NCBI RefSeq assembly: GCF_050410795.1
Contig: NZ_CP191258.1
Span: forward strand, 4,030,001 to 4,094,000
DNA: 64,000 bases
Direction: 5' to 3'
Source: Fontivita pretiosa
GTDB lineage: Bacteria > Planctomycetota > Phycisphaerae > Tepidisphaerales > Tepidisphaeraceae
In this document: piece after piece, positions 1 to 6,910 of the stretch
Layout: the number at the start of each line of letters is the position of its first letter
How positions within the stretch are numbered: position 1 is the first letter of the stretch
Notes under the pieces: model-generated
The model's input: only the letters and a program-made list of their open reading frames with translations
Told to the model about the DNA's origin: nothing
Databases searched by the model: none
Made by a program: the position numbers and the translations under genes

Positions 1-119
1 TCCAGAGTGCCGGCATGCCCGACTTTAGTGCCACGAGGCAGCAAACGCTTGACGCGATCCACCGCCTGCGCGGAGCTGATCGAAGCGGGTTTGTCCAGAA
101 TAAGCAGACCCTCGGTCAT
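1..119 (-). CDS. truB: tRNA pseudouridine(55) synthase TruB, N-terminal fragment
   Basis: This is the start of the enzyme that isomerises U55 in the T-loop of tRNAs. On the minus strand from the ATG at 119, 39 codons read GLLILDKPASISSAQAV followed by a KVGHAGTL segment, both diagnostic of TruB. The window ends two bases (GA-) into the next codon, which in this family encodes the catalytic aspartate, so the active site and the rest of the protein lie outside. It is divergent from the repeat protein at 275, with 155 bases between them that hold no other gene. No convincing Shine-Dalgarno sequence is visible. The family call is secure from this short stretch; gene integrity cannot be judged. 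Confidence 0.88.
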   Translation of the reverse strand, partial: MTEGLLILDKPASISSAQAVDRVKRLLPRGTKVGHAGTL

Positions 120-274
120 GTGTGTCACTGTTACGGTGCTGCAAATGAGTCTCAACTTGTATTTTGGAGTGGTCCGCTATTGCTCGCGCAACTTCCTGTT
201 GATTAAGATCATATCCGTCTCTTCACGGCACTCCTAACCAGCGTGCCTGGGCAACACGCAAGGGCCACACCTTT

Positions 275-1051
275 ATGATCTGGAACAAGCAGCGAATCCT
301 CGGGCAACTGCGGAAGCTGCATCGCATGGGTCGGAATATATCCTATTCCAACCTGGCCCGCAGCCATCCGTCGTTGCTGTCGGCGGCAGCATATCACTTC
401 GGATCGTACCGTGCGGCGGTAGAGAAAGCTGGGATCGACTATGCCGAAGTCTCGCAACGCCCGCGCTGGACCAGGCAACGGATCATCGCCTTGATCAAAC
501 AGGCCAGGCGTGACGGTCAGGACCTGCACTGGGGCGCGGTGATCCGCCGGGGGGATCAATTGTCCCGCGCCGCCTTCGCCGCGGTTCAACCGCGGCTGTT
601 CGGAAGCTGGGTGCGGGCGCTTCACGCCGCCGGACTCGATGCCGATCAGATCTCGCTGTACCGAAGCTGGAACCGCGACCTGATCGTTTTCGAATTGCGT
701 GCCCGCGCTCAGCAGCGCGAAGCCATGAACAGCGGCGCGCTCCAGCGGGATGATCCCGGACTGCATGCCGCGGCGATCAGGCATTTCGGAAGCTACGATC
801 AGGCTCTGCGCGCGGCGCGGTTGGACCCGGCGGTTCACCGACAACGCAGACGCTGGACACGTCAGTTGGTGATCAGCGCATTGAAGCACGCGGCGCGCAA
901 TGGCGAACACCTTTCGGACACGGCCGTTCGCCGCGGACACTCGGCATTGTACGGGGCGGCGATCCGCCTGTTCGGCACCTTCACCGCCGCTCGCCGCGCC
1001 GCAGGCGTGAAGCTGCTCCAGCACGCCAGACGCAAGCGCACCGACCCCTGA
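275..1051 (+). CDS. Four-repeat protein, homing-endonuclease-associated-repeat-like
   Basis: A 258-residue basic protein made almost entirely of four degenerate repeats of about 55-65 residues (roughly 1-52, 63-117, 125-177 and 186-245). Each has a W-x-[RK]-x-x-[IV]-[IVL] opening, a basic helix, and an end of the form A-x-x-x-FGS-[YW]-x-x-A-[LV]-x-x-AGLD. This resembles the HNH-associated or homing-endonuclease-associated repeat, a small helical DNA-binding module, but no nuclease domain is present. A weak AAGGG lies 12 bases before the ATG. The gene is monocistronic and converges on ettA 48 bases away. A nucleic-acid-binding role is inference from the repeat and charge. The antisense frame over the same span has no recognisable family. 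Confidence 0.75.
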   Translation: MIWNKQRILGQLRKLHRMGRNISYSNLARSHPSLLSAAAYHFGSYRAAVEKAGIDYAEVSQRPRWTRQRIIALIKQARRDGQDLHWGAVIRRGDQLSRAAFAAVQPRLFGSWVRALHAAGLDADQISLYRSWNRDLIVFELRARAQQREAMNSGALQRDDPGLHAAAIRHFGSYDQALRAARLDPAVHRQRRRWTRQLVISALKHAARNGEHLSDTAVRRGHSALYGAAIRLFGTFTAARRAAGVKLLQHARRKRTDP

Positions 1052-1099
1052 ACCACCGGGGCGTTCGTCGGTTGCCTCGAGCCGTTCCAAGCCACCAGG

Positions 1100-2782
1100 C
1101 TACTTGCTCAGCTTGCGATACTTGATCCGATGGGGCTGGTCGGCATCGATGCCCAGCCGCTGGCGACGATCGCGCTCATAGTCCTGATAGTTGCCCTCGA
1201 ACCACACGACCTGCGAATTGCCCTCGAAGGCCAAAATGTGTGTCGCAATGCGGTCCAGGAACCAGCGGTCGTGGCTGATGATCACGGCACAGCCGGCGAA
1301 CTGCTCCAGAGCTTCTTCCAGCGCCCGCATCGTGTTCACGTCCAGGTCATTGGTCGGCTCGTCCAGCAGCAGCACGTTGGCCCCGCTCTTGAGCATGCGG
1401 GCCAGATGCACGCGATTGCGCTCGCCGCCGGAAAGCCTGCTGAGTGGCTTTTGCTGGTCGGTCCCGGTAAAGCCGAAGCGCGCGACATAGGCCCGACTGT
1501 TTACTTCGATGTTTCCCAGCCTGATTTTTTCCTGACCGTCGGAGATCGCCTGCCAGATCGTGTCGTCCGGACGCAGCGCATCACGGCTCTGCTCGACGTA
1601 AGCCAGCTTCACCGTCGAGCCGATTCTGAACTCGCCGGCATCGGGTTTCTCCTGTCCGGTGATCATGCGGAACAGCGTGGTCTTGCCGCTGCCGTTGGGG
1701 CCGATCACGCCGACGATTCCCCCCGGCGGCAGCGAGAAATTCAGATCCTCCATCAGCAGGTTCTGGCCGTACGCCTTACGCACGTTCACCGCCTCGATTA
1801 CCCGATCACCCAGCCTCGGTCCGGGCGGAATGTAAATCTCGATCTCGCGCTCCTGTTGTCGCTGATCCTGATTGAGCATCTGCTCATAGGCCTTGAGGCG
1901 GGCCCTGGATTTGGCCTGCCTGGCGCGCGGAGAGGACCGCACCCACTCCAGCTCGCGCTGGATCGCCTTCTGCCGCGCCGTTTCCTGTCTCTCCTCGATC
2001 GCCAGTCGCGCCTTTTTCTGCTCCAGCCACGATGAGTAGTTCCCTTTCCAGGGAATGCCCTGTCCGCGATCCAGCTCCAGGATCCACCCCGCGACGTTGT
2101 CCAGGAAATAGCGGTCATGCGTCACGGCGATTACGGTCCCCTCGTATCGCTGAAGATGCTGTTCCAGCCACGCCACCGACTCGGCATCCAAGTGGTTCGT
2201 CGGCTCGTCCAGAATCAGAATGTCGGGCTTCTGGATCAGAAGACGACACAAGGCCACCCGACGCTTCTCTCCGCCGGAAATCACATCGACGAGTGTTTCC
2301 GGCGGCGGACAGCGCAGCGCGTCCATGGCCATCTCCAGCTTCTGGTCGATGTCCCAGGCGCCGATCGCGTCGAGTTTCTCCTGCACCTGGCCCTGACGCT
2401 CGAGCAGCTTGTTCATCTGCTCATCATCCATTGGCTGGGAGAACTTCTCGTTGATCTGCTCGAACTCGCGAAGCAGCTCGAAGACGGGCCTGGCTCCCTG
2501 TTCAACAATCTGGCGGACCGTCTGGCCCGGCTCCAGTTGCGGCTCCTGCTCCAGGTATCCGATCGTGTACCCCGGCTGAAGGACGATTTGCCCCTCGAAC
2601 TGCCTGTCCACGCCGGCCAGGATTCGCAGCAGCGTGCTCTTGCCCGAGCCGTTGAGTCCGAGCACGCCAATCTTGGCTCCGTAAAAGTACGAGAGGTAGA
2701 TGTCCTTGAGGACGACCTTGCGGTCGTAGGATTTACTGACTCCGATCATCGAGTAGATGATTTTGTTCGGCTCGTTGCTCAT
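1100..2782 (-). CDS. ettA: ABC-F ATPase, energy-dependent translational throttle EttA
   Basis: A 560-residue soluble ABC-F protein that binds the ribosomal E site and gates the first elongation steps according to the ATP/ADP ratio. Two nucleotide-binding domains are complete: Walker A GLNGSGKST (42-50), signature SGGEKRR and Walker B ILILDEPTNHLD in the first; GPNGSGKTT, LSGGERNR and VLLLDEPTNDLD in the second. The P-site tRNA-interaction linker between them is rich in charged helix, as usual. Length matches E. coli EttA (555). I start at the ATG at 2782 (MSNEPNK), which fits the family N-terminus; an in-frame ATG at 2815 would add 11 unsupported residues. EttA is favoured over Uup because there is no C-terminal coiled coil. 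Confidence 0.95.
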   Translation of the reverse strand: MSNEPNKIIYSMIGVSKSYDRKVVLKDIYLSYFYGAKIGVLGLNGSGKSTLLRILAGVDRQFEGQIVLQPGYTIGYLEQEPQLEPGQTVRQIVEQGARPVFELLREFEQINEKFSQPMDDEQMNKLLERQGQVQEKLDAIGAWDIDQKLEMAMDALRCPPPETLVDVISGGEKRRVALCRLLIQKPDILILDEPTNHLDAESVAWLEQHLQRYEGTVIAVTHDRYFLDNVAGWILELDRGQGIPWKGNYSSWLEQKKARLAIEERQETARQKAIQRELEWVRSSPRARQAKSRARLKAYEQMLNQDQRQQEREIEIYIPPGPRLGDRVIEAVNVRKAYGQNLLMEDLNFSLPPGGIVGVIGPNGSGKTTLFRMITGQEKPDAGEFRIGSTVKLAYVEQSRDALRPDDTIWQAISDGQEKIRLGNIEVNSRAYVARFGFTGTDQQKPLSRLSGGERNRVHLARMLKSGANVLLLDEPTNDLDVNTMRALEEALEQFAGCAVIISHDRWFLDRIATHILAFEGNSQVVWFEGNYQDYERDRRQRLGIDADQPHRIKYRKLSK

Positions 2783-2873
2783 GGTCGCAAGGCTGCGGCA
2801 ACCGCGGCGGCGCATCAGGCGCGCGGAATGCCACGCAGCAGTTTAGTCAGCCCTCGGATCGGTCTTCCAGGCT

Positions 2874-3515
2874 TCAATGTTCCAGGTGAGATTCGCGCAT
2901 CGTCACAGGTGGCTGGAGGATTTCGGTCAGGATGTACTGCCGGCGAAGCGTCTCGGGGCGGAGCCAGGCGCTGATGGCGGTGGCGGTGGCGGAGGAGCGC
3001 TTCGCCGCGGCGGCGGCAGCGGATGTGGAGTTGATCTCCGTTGCCGAAACCGGCATCCTACCCGCGCCCGATTCGACAGGCGTCTCAGGCTCTGCGGCAA
3101 GCGGCGACACGGGCTTGGGCGGGGCCGGTCGTGCAACCGGCGCACGCCGCTGCGCCGGCGCGGGTGCGCGCCGCACCGCAGGTTCTGGCGTCGGACGCCG
3201 CGCCGGCGCGCGCTGCGGACGCGACTGCGGCTGTTGCGGCAGCGGCGGAGGCATCCGCTGCGGCGCGCGTGGCGGCAGTTGCTGCCGAGGCGCCGGATGC
3301 TGCATCGGCTGGGGCGCCGGCCCCGGTCGCGCCTGCGGCAAGCCCTCGCTTCGCTGCATCTGCTCACGCGCACGCCGGCGACGCTCCTGCTCCTTCTTCT
3401 TGGCGATCACCGACATCGCCGCGCTGATCGCCCAGATCAGAAAGAACACCACTCCGAAGAGGATTTTGGTCAGTTCCCCTTCATTGTCAGCCAGGATCAG
3501 CGGCAGATCAGTCAT
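2874..3515 (-). CDS. Pro/Arg-rich single-pass membrane protein
   Basis: A 213-residue hypothetical protein. Residues about 14-37 form one hydrophobic segment (LTKILFGVVFFLIWAISAA), followed by a basic KKKEQERRRRAREQ stretch and a low-complexity region of about 110 residues dominated by proline, arginine, glutamine and alanine, with repeated PAP/RRAP motifs. The tail is Ala/Ser-rich and then ordinary. It lies 40 bases downstream of floA on the same strand, so it probably belongs to the nfeD-floA transcript and may be a tethered membrane factor. The low complexity makes homology searches unreliable. The opposite strand is also open over this span because of the composition, but the hydrophobic N-terminus and operon position favour this frame. 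Confidence 0.7.
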   Translation of the reverse strand: MTDLPLILADNEGELTKILFGVVFFLIWAISAAMSVIAKKKEQERRRRAREQMQRSEGLPQARPGPAPQPMQHPAPRQQLPPRAPQRMPPPLPQQPQSRPQRAPARRPTPEPAVRRAPAPAQRRAPVARPAPPKPVSPLAAEPETPVESGAGRMPVSATEINSTSAAAAAAKRSSATATAISAWLRPETLRRQYILTEILQPPVTMRESHLEH

Positions 3516-3555
3516 GGCGTTGGTCAGTTTGGTTGTGATTGCTGGTCAATCCAGG

Positions 3556-4587
3556 CTACGCGCCCTTGGTGCCGTCGCCGGGCCGCGCGATCGCCTCGCG
3601 CATTGCGGTATCCGCCTGCACGTTGCGCAGCCGATAATAGTCCATCACTCCGAGGTTGCCTTTGCGCAGGGCTTCGGCGATGGCCTTGGGGATTTCCGCC
3701 TCGGCCAGCACGACCAGAGCGCGGTTTTCGGCGACCTTGGCGATGTTCTCCTGCTCCTGTGCCACCGCCAGGGCGCGGCGCTTTTCCGCTTCGGCCTGGA
3801 AGCGGCGTTTCTCGGCCTCGGCCTGCTCGGCGATCAGCTTGGCGCCCACGTTTTCGCCAACGTCGATGTCGGCAATGTCGATCGAGAGGATCTCGAAGGC
3901 GGTGTTGGCATCCAGCCCCTTGGCCAGCACCGCCTTGGAGATGTGGTCCGGGTTCTCCAGCACATCTTTGTAGTCCTTGGCCGAGCCGATCGCGGTGACG
4001 ATGCCTTCGCCGACGCGTGCGATCACCGTCTCCTCCGTTGCTCCGCCGACCAGACGCTTGATGTTGGTTCGCACGGTCACACGGGCCTTGACCTTGAGCT
4101 GGATGCCGTCCTTGGCGACGGCGTCGATGGTGGCCCGGCCCATCGCGGCGCTGGGCACGTCGATGACCTTGGGGTTGACGCTGGTCTGCACAGCGTCGAG
4201 GATGTCGCGTCCGGCCAGGTCGATCGCGGTGGCGTTCTGCCACGACAGGTCGATGTTCGCCTTGGATGCCGCGATCATTGCATTGATCACCCGCAGCAGG
4301 TCGCCGCCGGCCAGCACGTGCGTTTCCATCTCAGCCTGGCTGACATTCAAACCTGCGCGTGTGGCCTGAATGCGGCTGTTGACGATGAGCGTGGCGTTGA
4401 CCTTTCGCAGCTTCATGCCGATCAGGTCGATGAAGCTGACGTGAGCTCCGCTGACCAGCGCGCGGATGTACAGCCCGATGAACTGGAACAGCACCGCGAA
4501 GATCACCAGCAGCACGATCAGCAGCACGATCATGATGCCCCAGAACAGGGCGCTGCCGCTGTCAGTCGGTTGGGCCAGCAGGTTCAT
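3556..4587 (-). CDS. floA: Flotillin-like membrane scaffold protein FloA
   Basis: A 343-residue bacterial flotillin that oligomerises in functional membrane microdomains. The N-terminus carries a long hydrophobic hairpin (about 12-40). The central SPFH-like region contains the typical RTNIKRLVGGATEETV and VGEGIV segments, followed by the AEAEKRRFQAEAEKRRALA coiled coil and a C-terminal region reading NLGVMDYYRL, all diagnostic of FloA/YqfA. The start at 4587 is set by an AAAGGA ribosome site 6-7 bases upstream; the open frame continues to 4704 without support. It follows the two nfeD genes, as in Bacillus yqfB-yqfA, where NfeD is the partner protein. Confidence 0.95.
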   Translation of the reverse strand: MNLLAQPTDSGSALFWGIMIVLLIVLLVIFAVLFQFIGLYIRALVSGAHVSFIDLIGMKLRKVNATLIVNSRIQATRAGLNVSQAEMETHVLAGGDLLRVINAMIAASKANIDLSWQNATAIDLAGRDILDAVQTSVNPKVIDVPSAAMGRATIDAVAKDGIQLKVKARVTVRTNIKRLVGGATEETVIARVGEGIVTAIGSAKDYKDVLENPDHISKAVLAKGLDANTAFEILSIDIADIDVGENVGAKLIAEQAEAEKRRFQAEAEKRRALAVAQEQENIAKVAENRALVVLAEAEIPKAIAEALRKGNLGVMDYYRLRNVQADTAMREAIARPGDGTKGA

Positions 4588-4681
4588 GTTGCGTTTCCTT
4601 TCGTCGCTTTGCCTCGATTGGTTCCGGGATTGTGGGCCGCAGCCCCGAAATATCAAACCGGAGAAGTTTAAATTTCGGATC

Positions 4682-5167
4682 TCACGTATCCGCCACCCGC
4701 ACAACCGGGCGGTTGTTTTCCACCGCCACGACTCTGACTCGCGTGCCGGGCGGGATCAGCCCCAGGTCGGAAATCGCCTCGACCCTCAGGTCGCCGAAGT
4801 CGCATTCGCCGATCGGTCGCATCTCGGTAACGGTTATTCCAGTCTGCCCCGGCGCAACCGGTGAGGGCGGGCGGCTGGTCTGCACCGGCGGCAGGATGAT
4901 CTTGCGGCCAACCGGCGTGCGCTTCCATAGCTTCAACCCCAGATTGGCCAGAAACGGACTGGCGACGATGGCGGCGAAAAAGACGAGCAGCCCCAGCCAC
5001 CGGTTGATGTAGAAGCACACGCCGATCGCGCCGCCGAAGCACAGCAACCCGACGACTCCAAGCACGCCGTGCGTCGGCAGCAGCAATTCGCCGACCAGCA
5101 GCGCCGCGCCGGCGCCGACCAGCAGGAGGATCAGAAGCACTGGGTCCATGGCTGCGTTGGTAACCAC
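4682..5167 (-). CDS. Short-form NfeD protein
   Basis: A 161-residue membrane protein of the NfeD1b type: two or three hydrophobic stretches (VLLILLLVGAGAALLVGELL, then GVVGLLCFGGAIGVCF and LGLLVFFAAIVASPFL) followed by a C-terminal OB-fold of about 60 residues starting near GQTGITVTEM and containing GTRVRVVAVENN. The OB fold and membrane core are the regions that work with flotillins. An internal ATG at 5149 (MDPVLL) is an equally good start. The gene sits 94 bases upstream of floA and 74 bases downstream of the protease-type nfeD, a common arrangement. Confidence 0.9.
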   Translation of the reverse strand: MVTNAAMDPVLLILLLVGAGAALLVGELLLPTHGVLGVVGLLCFGGAIGVCFYINRWLGLLVFFAAIVASPFLANLGLKLWKRTPVGRKIILPPVQTSRPPSPVAPGQTGITVTEMRPIGECDFGDLRVEAISDLGLIPPGTRVRVVAVENNRPVVRVADT

Positions 5168-5232
5168 TGATGAACGCGGAGGAACGCGATCAACGCCAAC
5201 TCAACTCATCTGTGTTCATCCGGTTTCATCAG
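5163..5232. repeat. Palindromic intergenic repeat, copy 1
   Basis: The gap between the two nfeD genes is an imperfect inverted repeat. The left arm (5163-5192, ACCACTGATGAACGCGG...) matches the complement of the right arm (5205-5232, ...TCTGTGTTCATCCGG...), both built from GATGAACAC-like words. A second copy with the same words lies at 41318-41453. This has the look of a dispersed, non-coding palindromic element rather than a terminator. Confidence 0.6.
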
Positions 5233-5241
5233 CCGTTGCTT

Positions 5242-6792
5242 TCATCCCGTGACGGCGCGAACGACGATGCGATTGCCTTCGATCTGGCGGACGACGACCT
5301 CGGTGCCGGCACGAACGAAACCGCTGTCGCTGATGACGTCGGTCACGCGCATGTCGTTGATCGACTCATCGGGAAACGCCGCCGATCCGCCGGGGCGAAG
5401 GTCGGTCACCGCCCGTCCCCGCGTGCCGATCGCCGGCCAGACCACCGCCTGCACCGCGCCGGGAACCTGACTCTCGGCCACCGGCACGTTGCCGGTTGGC
5501 GTGGTGAGGATCAGGCGACTGAAATAGGGCAGCTTCGGCAGATAACGCTGAAGCCAGACCCACAGGAACAGCGAACAGGCCAGTCCTCCGACCACGATCG
5601 CCACGCCGCGCTTCAGCGCCGCCATTGTGCCGGGCAGGGCCGGAAGGATGCCGGGCATTTTGGGCTCGGCCGGCACGAAGGTCATGATCAGCCCTCCCAG
5701 CAGCAGGCACAGCCCGGTGATCCCCGCCACGCCGAAGCCCGGCAGCACAAACAGCTCCACCGCCAGCAGCAGCACCCCCAGCACGATCATCAGGATCTCA
5801 TACCACTGGGCGTAGCCGGTCATCAGCGGCACCCCGACCATGATGGCCAGAGCGCCCACGGCGATGGCCTCGGGGTATCCCATGCCGGGTGTGCGAAATG
5901 CAGTCAACAGCGCGAGCATGAACACCACGCCCAGAATCCCGCGCACGGCGCTGTTGGACAAAAAGGCGATGATCTGCTCGCCACCGGTGGGCTGGAGCGT
6001 GGCCAGCACCTTCAGCCCCAGCGCTTCGGCCAGGGCTTCGGGCGAGGGGAACTGGCCTTTGCTCAGGCCGAGCTTCTGCGCTTCGTCGGCATTGACGGTC
6101 AGCAGTTCGTTGGGTCCATCCACCGGATTTCGCACGCCCGCGACCGGCTTCCAGCCTTCCTTGATCAGCCGCTCGTACTCCGTGGCGTTGACGAAACGCC
6201 GCTCGCCGGCCTCGTTTTCCACGTAATGCACGACGATTCCATACTGCACCATGGATTCGGCCAGCAGAGGGTCGTAGCCGTTGCGCATCGCCGAGTCACG
6301 GAACTCGGCCAGCAGGGGGCTTTCGGCCTTGGCGCGTTCGGCGCCTTCCAGGCTTCCGCCGGGCACGATCGGAGCCGAGTCGCCCAGGAACGATCCGGGC
6401 TGCATGTAGATCGCATCGCACGCCAGCGAGATCAAGGCCCCGGCGCTGTAGGCCATCTCGTCCACGAACGCGATGATGTACAGGTCATCCTGCCGCTTGA
6501 TGTAGCGGGAGATCTCCATCGCCGGCAGGACCATTCCTCCGGGAGTGTTCAGTCGCAGAATGATCGTGTCGGCGCCGAGCTTTCGGGCCTGTTCGATCCG
6601 GCTGATCACCGATGCGCGTGTGAACTCATTGATCTCACCATCCAGGCCGACGATGACCGCGGAGCTGCGCGGCGACGCTCGAGTGGCCGGCGCGGTTGAT
6701 GTCGCCGTGGCCGGCGCGCGCTGCGGCTGCTGGCCCAGCACAACGGCGCCGAGCAGCAGCCATCCCAGTGACATCGACAGCGCAACTCGCAT
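5242..6792 (-). CDS. Long-form NfeD with ClpP/SppA-like serine protease domain
   Basis: A 516-residue membrane-bound protease-type NfeD. Residues 1-20 are a signal peptide or signal anchor. About 45-240 is a ClpP-fold domain: LRLNTPGG supplies the oxyanion-type loop and DEMAYSAGALIS the nucleophile serine, with the helix ISLACDAIYM after it. Then come about five membrane segments (for example RGILGVVFMLALLTAF and WYEILMIVLGVLLLAVELF) and a C-terminal OB fold (GTRGRAVTDLRPGG to RIVVRAV). In this family the protease domain trims membrane proteins next to stomatin or flotillin scaffolds. It begins the nfeD-nfeD-floA set. Confidence 0.92.
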   Translation of the reverse strand: MRVALSMSLGWLLLGAVVLGQQPQRAPATATSTAPATRASPRSSAVIVGLDGEINEFTRASVISRIEQARKLGADTIILRLNTPGGMVLPAMEISRYIKRQDDLYIIAFVDEMAYSAGALISLACDAIYMQPGSFLGDSAPIVPGGSLEGAERAKAESPLLAEFRDSAMRNGYDPLLAESMVQYGIVVHYVENEAGERRFVNATEYERLIKEGWKPVAGVRNPVDGPNELLTVNADEAQKLGLSKGQFPSPEALAEALGLKVLATLQPTGGEQIIAFLSNSAVRGILGVVFMLALLTAFRTPGMGYPEAIAVGALAIMVGVPLMTGYAQWYEILMIVLGVLLLAVELFVLPGFGVAGITGLCLLLGGLIMTFVPAEPKMPGILPALPGTMAALKRGVAIVVGGLACSLFLWVWLQRYLPKLPYFSRLILTTPTGNVPVAESQVPGAVQAVVWPAIGTRGRAVTDLRPGGSAAFPDESINDMRVTDVISDSGFVRAGTEVVVRQIEGNRIVVRAVTG

Positions 6793-6910
6793 GTGTCGGT
6801 ATTCTACGGCAAAGGTCGAAGCGATTCATGGGCCGGAGGTTATAACCCGGCGGGAAGTTTTGAAGTGCCCTTCCCGCAGCGCGGCTCGACTGTCACAGGC
6901 AAACCGCTGA

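Noticed and set aside
209..1090. Antisense frame over the repeat protein
   Set aside because: No recognisable motif, while the plus-strand frame shows four periodic repeats.
5170..6699. A 509-codon plus-strand frame opposite the long nfeD gene
   Set aside because: Composition is His/Gln/Asp/Arg-rich without any family; the minus strand encodes a full protease-type NfeD.
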